Shown one piece after another: positions 21,845 through 32,900 of a DNA stretch of 64,000 nt. Location of the stretch: NCBI GenBank assembly GCA_031769625.1, contig JAUIMM010000582.1, positions 1,195,501 through 1,259,500 on the forward strand, written 5' to 3'. Made by a program: the position numbers and the translations under genes. The first letter of the stretch is position 1; each line of letters starts with the position of its first letter. This DNA is from Taudactylus pleione. Lineage: Eukaryota > Chordata > Amphibia > Anura > Myobatrachidae. Under the pieces are notes generated by a model, which worked only from the letters and a program-made list of their open reading frames with translations, had not been told where the DNA came from and made no database searches.

Positions 21845-24763
21845 AGCGGTCTCCTGGGTAATGTACACAGGATACATATATACAGCCCAGGACAGAACCG
21901 GTGCATGGTGGGGACGTATAGGGAGCGGTCTCATGGGTAATGTACACAGGATACATATATACAGCCCAGGACAGAACCGGTGCATGGTGGGGACGTATAG
22001 GGAGCGGTCTCATGGGTAATGTACACAGGATACATATATACAGCCCAGGACAGAACCGGTGCATGGTGAGGACGTATAGGGAGCGGTCTCATGGGTAATG
22101 TACACAAGATACATATATACAACCCAGGACAGAACCGGTGCATGGTGGGGACGTATAGGGAGCGGTCTCATGGGTAATGTACACAGGATGCATATATACA
22201 GCCTAGGACAGAACCGGTGCATGGTGGGGACGTATAGGGAGCCGTCTCATGGGTAATGTACACAGGATACATACATACAGCCCAGGACAGAACCGATGCA
22301 TGGTGGGGACGTATTGGGAGCGGTCTCATGGGTAAAGTACACAGGATACATACATACAGCCCAGGACAGAACCGATGCATGGTGGGGACGTATTGGGAGC
22401 GGTCTCATGGGTAATGTACACAGGATACATACATACAGCCCAGGACAGAACCGATGCATGGTGGGGACGTATTGGGAGCGGTCTCATGGGTAATGTACAC
22501 AGGATACATATATACAACCCAGGACAGAACCGATGCATGGTGGGGACGTATAGGGAGCGGTCTCATGGGTAATGCACACAAGATACATATATACAGCCCA
22601 GGACAGAACCGGTGCATGGTGGGGACGTATAGGGAGCGGTCTCATGGGTAATGTACACAAGATACATATATACAGCCCAGGACAGAACCGGTGCATGGTG
22701 GGGAAGTATAGGGAGCGGTCTCATGGGTAATGTGCACAGGATACATATATACAGCCCAGGACAGAACCGATGCATGGTGGGGACGTATAGGGAGCGGTCT
22801 CATGGGTAATGTACAAAGGATACATATATACAGCCCAGGACAGAACCGGTGCATGGTGGGGACGTATAGGGAGCGGTCTCATGGGTAATGCACACAGGAT
22901 ACATACATACAGCCCAGGACAGAACCGATGCATGGTGGGGACGTATAGGAAGCGGTCTCATGGGTAATGCACACAGGATACATATATACAGCCCAGGACA
23001 GAACCGGTGCATGGTGGGGACGTATAGGGAGCGGTCTCATGGGTAATGTACACAGGATACATATATACAGCCCAGGACAGAACCGATGCATGGTGGGGAC
23101 GTATAGGGAGCGGTCTCATGGGTAATGCACACAGGATACATATATACAACCCAGGACAGAACCGATGCATGGTGGGGACGTACAGGGAGCGGTCTCATGG
23201 GTAATGTACACAGGATACATATATACAGCCCAGGACAGAACCGATGCGTGGTGGGGACGTACAGGGAGCGGTCTCATGGGTAATGTACACAGGATACATA
23301 TATACAACCCAGGACAGAACCGATGCATGGTGGGGACGTATAGGGAGCGGTCTCATGGGTAATGTACACAGGATACATATATACAACCCAGGACAGAACC
23401 GATGCATGGTGGGGACGTACAGGGAGCGGTCTCATGGGTAATGTACACAGGATACATATATACAGCCCAGGACAGAACCGATGCGTGGTGGGGACGTATA
23501 GGGAGTGGTCTCATGGGTAATGTACACAGGATACATATATACAACCCAGGACAGAACCGGTGCATGGTGGGGACATATAGGGAGCCGTCTCATGGGTAAT
23601 GCACACAGGATACATATATACAGCCCAGGACAGAACCGATGCGTGGTGAGGACGTATAGGGAGCGGTCTCATGGGTAATGCACACAGGATACATATATAC
23701 AGCCCAGGACAGAACCGATGCATGGTGGGGACGTATAGGGAGCGGTCTCATGGGTAATGCACACAGGATACATATATACAGCCCAGGACAGAACCGATGC
23801 ATGGTGGGGACGTATAGGGAGCGGTCTCATGGGTAATGTACACAGGATACATATATACAGCCCAGGACAGAACCGGTGCATGGTGGGGAAGTATAGGGAG
23901 CGGTTTCATGGGTAATGTGCACAGGATACATATATACAGCCCAGGACAGAACCGGTGCATGGTGGGGACATATAGGGAGCGGTCTCATGGGTAATGCAGA
24001 CAGGATACATACATACAGCCCAGGACAGAACCGATGCATGGTGGGGACGTATAGGGAGCGGTCTCATGGGTAATGCACACAGGATACATATATACAGCCC
24101 AGGACAGAACCGGTGCATGGTGGGGACGTATAGGGAGCGGTCTCATGGGTAATGTACACAGGATACATATATACAACCCAGGACAGAACCGGTGCATGGT
24201 GGGGACGTATAAGGACCGATCCCATGGGTAATGTACACAGGATACATACATACAACCCAGGACAGAACCGGTGCATGGTGGGGACGTATAGGGAGCGGTC
24301 TCATGGGTAATTTGCACAAGATACATATATACAACCCAGGACAGAACCGGTGCATGGTGGGGACGTATAGGGAGCGGTCTCATGGGTAATGCACACAGGA
24401 TACATATATACAGCCCAGGACAGAACCGGTGCATGGTGGGGACGTATAGGGAGCGGTCTCATGGGTAATGTACACAAGATACATATATACAACCCAGGAC
24501 AGAACCGGTGCATGGTGGGGACGTATAGGGAGCGGTCTCATGGGTAATGCACACAGGATACATATATACAGCCCAGGACAGAACCGGTACATGGTGGGGA
24601 TGTATAGGGAGCGGTCTCATGGGTAATGTACACAGGATACATATATACAGCCCAGGACAGAACCGGTGCATGGTGGGGACGTATAGGGAGCGGTCTCATG
24701 GGTAATGCACACAGGATACATATATACAGCCCAGGACAGAACCGGTGTATGGTGAGGACGTAT
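21845..24763 (+). repeat. Minisatellite, 79-bp unit, about 37 copies
   Basis: The unit runs AGCGGTCTCATGGGTAATGT, ACACAGGATACATATATACA, GCCCAGGACAGAACCGGTGC, ATGGTGGGGACGTATAGGG. It keeps strict 79-bp phase over nearly 3 kb with almost no indels. Variation is confined to a few sites (GTACAC/GCACAC, ATATATAC/ATACATAC, CAGCCC/CAACCC, CCGGTG/CCGATG, GTATAGGG/GTACAGGG/GTATTGGG), and variant combinations cluster in neighbouring units. A 70-codon minus-strand frame recurs every 79 bp purely as a result of the periodicity. Confidence 0.97.
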
Positions 24764-24930
24764 CGAGTCTAAAGCTGGGTACACACTATGTGATACCACG
24801 CATTATATATCGATCCATTATATATTTTTTTAGAAATATAACCTGTGTATGAAGAGCTTCTGGTCACTGTCTAAAGGAAAATTGCCGTAAGTTGGCCCTG
24901 TATGAGGTCATGGAGCAGAGGACATCAGAC

Positions 24931-25690
24931 TAGAATGGGAGAGTAGGTGCTAGAATGGGAGAGTAGGTGCTAGAATGGGAGAGTAGGTACTAGAATGGGA
25001 GAGTAGGTGCTAGAATGGGAGAGCAGGTACTAGAATGGGAGAGCAGGTACTAGAATGGGAGAGTAGGTGCTAGAATGGGAGAGTAGGTGCTAGAATGGGA
25101 GAGTAGGAGCTAGAATGGATGAGTAGGAGCTAGAATGGGAGAGCAGGTGCTAGAATGGGAGAGCAGGTGCTAGAATGGGAGAGCAGGTGCTAGAATGGGA
25201 GAGCAGGTATTAGAATGGGAGAGCAGGTACTAGAATGGGAGAGCAGATGCTAGAATGGGAGAGCAGATGCTAGAATGGGAGAGCAGGTACTAGAATGGGA
25301 GAGCAGGTGCTAGAATGGGAGAGTAGGTACTAGAATGGGAGAGTAGGAGCTAGAATGGGAGAGTAGGTGCTAGAATGGGAGAGTAGGTGCTAGAATGGGA
25401 GAGTAGGTACTAGAATGGGAAAGTAGGTACTAGAATGGGAGAGCAGGTACTAGAATGGGAGAGCAGGTACTAGAATGGGAGAGTAGGTACTAGAATGGGA
25501 GAGCAGGTACTAGAATGGGAGAGTAGGTGCTAGAATGGGAGAGCAGGTACTAGAATGGGAGAGTAGGTGCTAGAATGGGAGAGCAGGTACTAGAATGGGA
25601 GAGTAGGTGCTAGAATGGGAGAGTAGGTGCTAGAATGGGAGAGCAGGTACTAGAATGGGAGAGTAGGTGCTAGAATGGGAGAGTAGGTAT
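24931..25690 (+). repeat. Minisatellite, 20-bp unit, exactly 38 copies without indels
   Basis: The unit TAGAATGGGAGAGTAGGTGC is repeated 38 times in 760 bp with no length change. Substitutions occur mainly at two places: GAGTAGG versus GAGCAGG, and the final GGTGC versus GGTAC. It lies about 170 bp after the 79-bp array. Between them is a lone MITE terminus (GGGTACACACTATGTGAT at about 24778). Confidence 0.97.
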
Positions 25691-25836
25691 GTAGGCACAT
25701 GCGCAGTATCGGAAGATGTGCTCTTACCATTGGGTTAGTGCACATTCCTGAATTCGCCCCAATGACAGCTCGATTATGTTTGAGCTGAAACTCTTCAATA
25801 GTCTGATATAATCTATTGGAAATATAGGCTATAAAT

Positions 25837-25992
25837 CAGGCCTGGCCAACCTGTGGCTTTCCATCTGTTGCGAAACTACAAGTCCCAGCATGCCCAGCCA
25901 CTGTTTTACCATACCCTAATAAAAACTGTGGCTGGGCATGCTAGGACTTGTAGTTTCACAACATCTGGAGAGCAACAGGTTGGCCAGTCCTG
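25837..25992 (+). mobile_element. hAT-like foldback MITE, 156 bp, near-perfect 8-bp TSD (family F)
   Basis: The ends CAGGCCTGGCCAACCTGT and its mirror (CAGGACTGGCCAACCTGT read from the right) are nearly identical. The arms extend through CTACAAGTCCCAGCATGCCC and its inverse, GGGCATGCTAGGACTTGTAG. The flanks CTATAAAT and CTATAAAG form an 8-bp TSD with one mismatch. Short foldbacks with this TCCCAGCATGCC core are abundant in some vertebrates, and I associate them with frogs. Confidence 0.85.
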
Positions 25993-26902
25993 CTATAAAG
26001 GGTTCAGAACAGTGCAATTGATACGATTGATATTTCAGTCATTCAATCCAGCTGTTACACAGAAGTGGAGGAGGGGGATGTGTTTAGAACCGTCCAAATA
26101 GGACAGACCACCAAATGCAGACAGCATAAGCTGATGCTCTTAGCGCTTCTGGTCAACAGGTGGCGCTGCACAGCCAGGCCAATGTCTTCCTATCTGATGT
26201 GTAGGGGGGGTGACGCCAGGCCAGGGCAGTATTTATGAATGCATACCCAGACATATATAATAAAGCAGCAGAGGAAGGCTGCAATCAACTACAGATACAA
26301 GATATAATAAACAGCTGGCGATACCAATTCAGTAATGCCTGTACCTGAGGGCCACCTCCCTCTGATGCTGGATCCACCTGGCACCGATCAAAGTAAATAG
26401 TGAGTTGTAATGAGTGGGAGTTCCTGTATTTGTGTGTATATACATATATCCGCTGACATATTATACATATATGTTCTCCGATCAGTCCAGAAGGCAATAT
26501 TCCCTGACACTTTTTCCTGCAGGCTGAGCCCTTCTCCAGTTGTCCCCACGTTACCCTGCGTCCAGCCCTCCCACACACGCACTGGATTATGTGCACAGTG
26601 GTTGCACTTTGGCAGGACCCTGGCGGATGGCTCTGTTGGCTCCTGTGCTACCTCCTGAAATACAAACTGGCTTCTTGGAAAGGTGGAGAAAACAGCTGAG
26701 CAGGAGCAGCAGGAACGGGGCAGATGGAAGCTACACACTAAATACTTTGGCCAAAAAAGGCCATTCTCTCCCCGTCCCTGCCAGGACAGAAGATACTGGC
26801 CGCTTACTACACAAATTATTCCTTTACTTTCCAGAAACACAGATGAGAGTGTGCCGGGACAGATTTACTCATTACTGTGGAAGAATACAAGCTGCTAGTA
26901 AG
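25993..26902. other. No gene supported
   Basis: Frames of up to 150 codons overlap on both strands at 26388-26917. They do not resemble known proteins, and none shows a repeated, domain-like or signal-peptide pattern. No repeat element is recognised. Confidence 0.45.
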
Positions 26903-27356
26903 GCCGGGATGTACTAAGGTAGCGGTGACCATTCCGCCAGTCACCGCAACCTTACTGATCGCATATGTACTAACATATGCGATTAGTATCGCAAAGGGCA
27001 TCTCTTGCGATAAGGGCTGCCCTTTACGAAGCAGCCGACGCCGGGTGACGGGTTCTCCGTGGGACCCTGCCCCCTCCGAGCCCCGGGAGCTTCCTGCTGG
27101 TCACATGGACGCAGGAGGAGCACGGGCCCGTGACCATGGACAGCAGGTGAGTGGGGGGCTGGCGCTGGGCGACGGCGAACCGTCGGGAGCAGGGTGTGGT
27201 AAGAAGCCCATAGGCTTCTATAGGGTAACGCCAGGTTTTTCTGGCGTTACCCTCTGCACCGATAAAAGTGCGGCCAGGCCTTAGTTCATATGGAAATGCG
27301 GTATAACCCTTGAAAACAGGGTTTTTACCGCATTTTTCCTTTAGTACATCCCAGCT
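26903..27356 (+). mobile_element. MITE, 454 bp, TSD TAA (family G)
   Basis: The ends GGCCGGGATGTACTAAGG and (from the right) AGCTGGGATGTACTAAAGG share GGGATGTACTAA, and TAA flanks both sides (26900-26902 and 27357-27359). The inner left part is itself palindromic (GCATATGTACTAACATATGC). The 3-bp TAA duplication fits a Harbinger-type element, but the termini differ from family H. The open frame across it (26877-27284) shows no transposase motif. Confidence 0.72.
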
Positions 27357-27683
27357 TAAGAAAGAAATACTGTGGGGACATTCACAGGTGTCCACATCGG
27401 AACTTGCCAGAACTGAAGATATTTAACATAACTTGTGACCTGGTGGCCAAGTTATTGTACATGGATACTAGACATCAATGCATGTGTGTAACATACTGTA
27501 CATAGTGAGGTTCATTCACTGTTGTTCTGTGCTTCAAAATGGCTGCAGCCCTGGGATGTCAGCAAGAGGACCAATGAGAGGCTTCACTCCCTCCTCAGGT
27601 ATTCATTATTCTTGCTAGGCTCATGCAAAGAAATGAGAATAAAATATCCACTGGAAACAATTTTACTTTGCACTCCTTATTTC

Positions 27684-28880
27684 TTGAGTGAGCAGGCATT
27701 ACCTGAGCGAGCAGGCACTACCTGAGGGAGAGCAGGCACTACCTGGGGGAGAGCAGGCACTACCTGAGGGAGAGCAGGCACCTCTAGAGAGAGAGCAGGC
27801 ACTACCTGAGAGAGCAGGCATTTCCTAAGAGAGTATGCACTTCCTTAGAGAACAGACATTACCTGAGAGAGCAGACACTTCCAGAGTGAGACGACACTTC
27901 CAGAGTGAGCCGACACTTCCAGAGTGAGCAGGCATTACTTGAGAGCAGACACTTCCAGAGAGAGAGCAGGCACTACCTGAGAGAGCAACTTCCAGAGTAA
28001 GCAGACATTATCTGAGAGAGCAGACACTTCCAGAGTGAGCAGGCATTTCTGAGAGAGAGCAGACATTACCTGAGAGAGCGCAGACATTACCTGAGAGAGC
28101 AGACACTTCCAGAGTGAGAAGACATTACCTGAGAAAGCAGACACTTCCAGAATGAGCAGGCATTTCTGAGAGAGAGCAGACATTACGTGAGAGAGCAGAC
28201 ACTTCCAGAGTGAGCAGACATTACCTGAGAGAGCAGACACTTCCAGAGTGAGCAGACATTACCTGAGAGAGCAGACACTTCCAGAGTGAGCAGACATTAC
28301 CTGAGAGAGCAGACACTTCCAGAGTGAGCAGGCATTTCTGAGAGAGAGCAGACACTTCTAGAGTGAGCAGACATTACCTGAGAGAGCAGGCATTTCTGAG
28401 AGTGAGCAGACATTACCTGAGAGAGCAGGCACTTCCAGAGTGAGCAGACATTACCTGAGAGAGCAGGCACTTCCAGAGTGAGCAGGCATTTCTGAGAGAG
28501 AGCAGACATTACGTGAGAGAGCAGACACTTCCAGAGTGAGCAGACATTACCTGGGAGAGCAGACACTTCCAGAGTGAGCAGACATTACCTGAGAGAGCAG
28601 ACACTTCCAGAGTGAGCAGGCATTTCTGAGAGAGAGCAGACACTTCTAGAGTGAGCAGACATTACCTGAGAGAGCAGGCATTTCTGAGAGTGAGCAGACA
28701 TTACCTGAGAGAGCAGGCACTTCCAGAGTGAGCAGACATTACCTGAGAGAGCAGACACTTCCAGAGTGAGCAGACATTACCTGAGAGAGCAGACACTTCC
28801 AGAGTGAGCAGACATTACCTGAGAGAGCAGACATTACCTGAGAGAGCAGGCACTTCCTAAGAGAGCAGGCACTTCCTGGG
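27684..28880 (+). repeat. Minisatellite, 38-bp dimer of 19-bp half-units
   Basis: Two related 19-bp monomers, GAGCAGACATTACCTGAGA and GAGCAGACACTTCCAGAGT, alternate to give a 38-bp unit. The left edge (27684-27900) is built of irregular monomers only (GCAGGCACTACCTGAGG). Within the regular part a multi-unit block recurs: the rare GCATTTCTGAGAGAG and CACTTCTAGAGTGAG variants appear in the same order near 28321 and 28609, 288 bp apart. Confidence 0.93.
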
Positions 28881-29686
28881 TGGCCATACTCACTCCCAGA
28901 ACCTGTCTAGAAAGAATTCCCAAACATACCTAACACTCCCAATGTGAGCTGAGTGGATGATGGATATACATTGGCGTCTAAAAACAACATAGACAGAGCT
29001 GGTCATCAGCGGAATTACTGCGGTGCGGACACCCATACAGTTTCTGTGATATGAAGCGCTCTTCACACCATTGTACGCAGATTCTTTTTACAAATCATTT
29101 GTGTGATTATTCCAAGCCGGCCCTGTCTGATGGTTATGAAAGTACTTTGTAGGCTTCCCAAAGGTAATCGTTAAATACAACATTTTCATATGTCCCTAGG
29201 AGAAGACGCCACAATCTCGACCTGCGCACGGCTCTGTAGTATCTTTAATCCTGGTCTTAACTCAGATTATCTTTCTAAGGCAAAGTTGCAGAACAGAATG
29301 TAGCCGTTAATTGAAGGCTGCAAGATTCACAGAGAGAACAATGGAGAGAGTACACTGTATTCCTGTTACACAGCAGAGAGGGGTGCCCAAAATTCCCCTA
29401 ATGCCATCGTCAGGACGTCCAGAGACTCATCCAATGACATCACCCAATGTACAACGAGAACCGAGATTACGGGAAAGGTCATTTCTTTCATTACACAACA
29501 TATAGGCCAAACGTATCGCTAAGAAGCGCATGACCTACTACAGGGCCCAGTATGTTATTGGAACTACGCAAATAATATACATATGGAAATGCGTACTCGC
29601 ACATCTTTGCTGCGGTCGCGCCAAACATCGCCTCTCAGAACGCCAGGATGGCAATGGATTTGCCACACTTTAATTTGTGCGTAACA
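28881..29686. other. No gene seen
   Basis: Unique-looking sequence with short frames only. No recognised element before the truncated MITE at 29687. Confidence 0.45.
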
Positions 29687-29913
29687 GGGCCTGATTCAGA
29701 CCCGCTCGCTAAGATGCATGCTCTCGCTGCTTCGGATGGTATGCATTGTGTACATGTGCATACCTTACAGAAAGTTCACAATGCACTTGCTCGCTGCGCA
29801 TAGATAGCCCAGCAGAGTGAGTGACTGGAGAAGCCGTTTGTAGGGCTGGCCATGAAAAATGGGGGAGTGGAGGTGCAAACGCAGGCGTGCCTGAGCATCT
29901 CAGCGGCGTTTTT
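29687..29913 (+). mobile_element. Harbinger-like MITE truncated by the 101-bp array (family H, copy 5)
   Basis: The left terminus GGGCCTGATTCAGACCCG and the interior landmarks GAGTGACTGGAGAAGCCGTT, GGGGGAGTGG and ACGCAGGCGTGCCTGAG match family H in order. Where copy 2 continues with CGCCATTTTAAGGCGTGCAT, this copy reads GGCGTTTTTACTGAGG and passes straight into the 101-bp tandem array. No right terminus was found on the far side of the array at 36.6 kb. Confidence 0.78.
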
Positions 29914-32900
29914 ACTGAGGATAGAAGGAATGTGTATATAGCTCAGGCACAGATGGGTAATGGTGTAATTAGTGTGATGTAGTGTTAGGTGGGTATAGGA
30001 TGGAGATACTGAGGATAGAAGGAATGTGTATATAGCTCAGGTACCTGTGTCAGATGGGTAATGATGTAATTAGTGTGATGTAGTGTTAGGTGGGTATAGG
30101 ATGGAGATACTGAGGATAGAAGGAATGTGTATATAGCTCAGGTACCTGTGTCAGATGGGTAATGATGTAATTAGTGTGATGCAGTGTTAGGTGGGTATAG
30201 GATGGAGATACTGAGGATAGAAGGAATGTGTATATAGCTCAGGTACCTGTGTCAGATGGGTAATGATGTAATTAGTGTGATGTAGTGTTAGGTGGGTATA
30301 GGATGGAGATACTGAGGATAGAAGGAATGTGTATATATCTCAGGCACCTGTGTCAGATGGGTAATGATGTAATTAGTGTGATGTAGTGTTAGGTGGGTAT
30401 AGGATGGAGATACTGAGGATAGAAGGAATGTGTATATAGGTCAGGTACCTGTGTCAGATGGGTAATGATGTAATTAGTGTGATGTAGTGTTAGGTGGGTA
30501 TAGGATGGAGATACTGAGGATAGAAGGAATGTGTATATAGCTCAGGCACCTGTGTCAGATGGGTAATGATGTAATTAGTGTGATGCAGTGTTAGGTGGGT
30601 ATAGGATGGAGATACTGAGGATAGAAGGAATGTGTATATAGCTCAGGCACAGATGGGTAATGATGTAATTAGTGTGATGTAGTGTTAGGTGGGTATAGGA
30701 TGGAGATACTGAGGATAGAAGGAATGTGTATATAGCTCAGGTACCTGTGTCAGATGGGTAATGATGTAATTAGTGTGATGCAATGTTAGGTGGGTATAGG
30801 ATGGAGATACTGAGGATAGAAGGAATGTGAATATAGCTCAGGTACATGTGACAGATGGGTAATGATGTAATTAGTGTGATGCAGTGTTAGGTGGGTATAG
30901 GATGGAGATACTGAGGATAGAAGGAATGTGTATATAGCTCAGGCACCTGTGTCAGATGGGTAATGATGTAATTAGTGTGATGTAGTGTTAGGTGGGTATA
31001 GGATGGAGATACTGAGGATAGAAGGAATGTGTATATAGCTCAGGCACCTGTGTCAGATGGGTAATGATGTAATTAGTGTGATGCAGTGTTAGGTGGGTAT
31101 AGGATGGAGATACTGAGGATAGAAGGAATGTGTATATAGCTCAGGTACCTGTGTCAGATGGGTAATGATGTAATTAGTGTGATGCAGTGTTAGGTGGGTA
31201 TAGGATGGAGATACTGAGGATAGAAGGAATGTGTATATAGCTCAGGTACCTGTGTCAGATGGGTAATGGTGTAATTAGTGTGATGTAGTGTTAGGTGGGT
31301 ATAGGATGGAGATACTGAGGATAGAAGGAATGTGTATATAGCTCAGGTACCTGTGTCAGATGGGTAATGATGTAATTAGTGTGATGTAGTGTTAGGTGGG
31401 TATAGGATGGAGATACTGAGGATAGAAGGAATGTGTATATAGCTCAGGCACCTGTGTCAGATGGGTAATGATGTAATTAGTGTGATGTAGTGTTAGGTGG
31501 GTATAGGATGGAGATACTGAGGATAGAAGGAATGTGTTTATAGCTCAGGCACCTGTGTCAGATGGGTAATGATGTAATTAGTGTGATGTAGTGTTAGGTG
31601 GGTATAGGATGGAGATACTGAGGATAGAAGGAATGTGTATATAGCTCAGGTACCTGTGTCAGATGGGTAATGATGTAATTAGTGTGATGCAGTGTTAGGT
31701 GGGTATAGGATGGAGATACTGAGGATAGAAGGAATGTGTATATAGCTCAGGTACCTGTGTCAGATGGGTAATGGTGTAATTGGTGTGATGCAGTGTTAGG
31801 TGGGTATAGGATGGAGATACTGAGGATAGAAGGAATGTGTATATAGCTCAGGTACCTGTGTCAGATGGGTAATGGTGTAATTAGTGTGATGCAGTGTTAG
31901 GTGGGTATAGGATGGAGATACTGAGGATAGAAGGAATGTGTATATAGCTCAGGCACCTGTGTCAGATGGGTAATGATGTAATTAGTGTGATGTAGAGTTA
32001 GGTGGGTATAGGATGGAGATACTGAGGATAGAAGGAATGTGTATATAGCTCAGGCACCAGTGTCAGATGGGTAATGATGTAATTAGTGTGATGTAGTGTT
32101 AGGTGGGTATAGGATGGAGATACTGAGGATAGAAGGAATGTGTATATAGCTCAGGTACCTGTGTCAGATGGGTAATGGTGTAATTAGTGTGATGCAGTGT
32201 TAGGTGGGTATAGGATGGAGATACTGAGGATAGAAGGAATGTGTATATAGCTCAGGCACCTGTGTCAGATGGGTAATGATGTAATTAGTGTGATGCAGTG
32301 TTAGGTGGGTATAGGATGGAGATACTGAGGATAGAAGGAATGTGTATATAGCTCAGGTACCTGTGACAGATGGGTAATGATGTAATTAGTGTGATGCAGT
32401 GTTAGGTGGGTATAGGATGGAGATACTGAGGATAGAAGGAATGTGTATATAGCTCAGGCACCTGTGTCAGATGGGTATTGATGTAATTAGTGTGATGTAG
32501 AGTTAGGTGGGTATAGGATGGAGATACTGAGGATAGAAGGAATGTGTATATAGCTCAGGTACCTGTGTCAGATGGGTAATGATGTAATTAGTGTGATGTA
32601 GTGTTAGGTGGGTATAGGATGGAGATACTGATAGAAGGAATGTGTATATAGCTCAGGCAACTGTGTCAGATGGGTAATGATGTAATTAGTGTGATGTAGT
32701 GTTAGGTGGGTATAGGATGGAGATACTGAGGATAGAAGGAATGTGTATATAGCTCAGGTACCTGTGTCAGATGGGTAATGATGTAATTAGTGTGATGTAG
32801 TGATAGGTGGGTATAGGATGGAGATACTGAGGATAGAGGGAATGTGTATATAGCTCAGGTACCTGTGACAGATGTGTAATAATGTAATTAGTGTGATGTA

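Noticed and set aside
21732..24799. Dozens of 65-70-codon frames in the 79-bp array
   Set aside because: They recur every 79 bp as phase copies of one another; one stop per three units sets their length.
26388..26917. Frames of 125-150 codons as a hypothetical gene
   Set aside because: They overlap on opposite strands, with a low-information, Cys/Ser-rich composition and no motif; chance frames are the simpler explanation.
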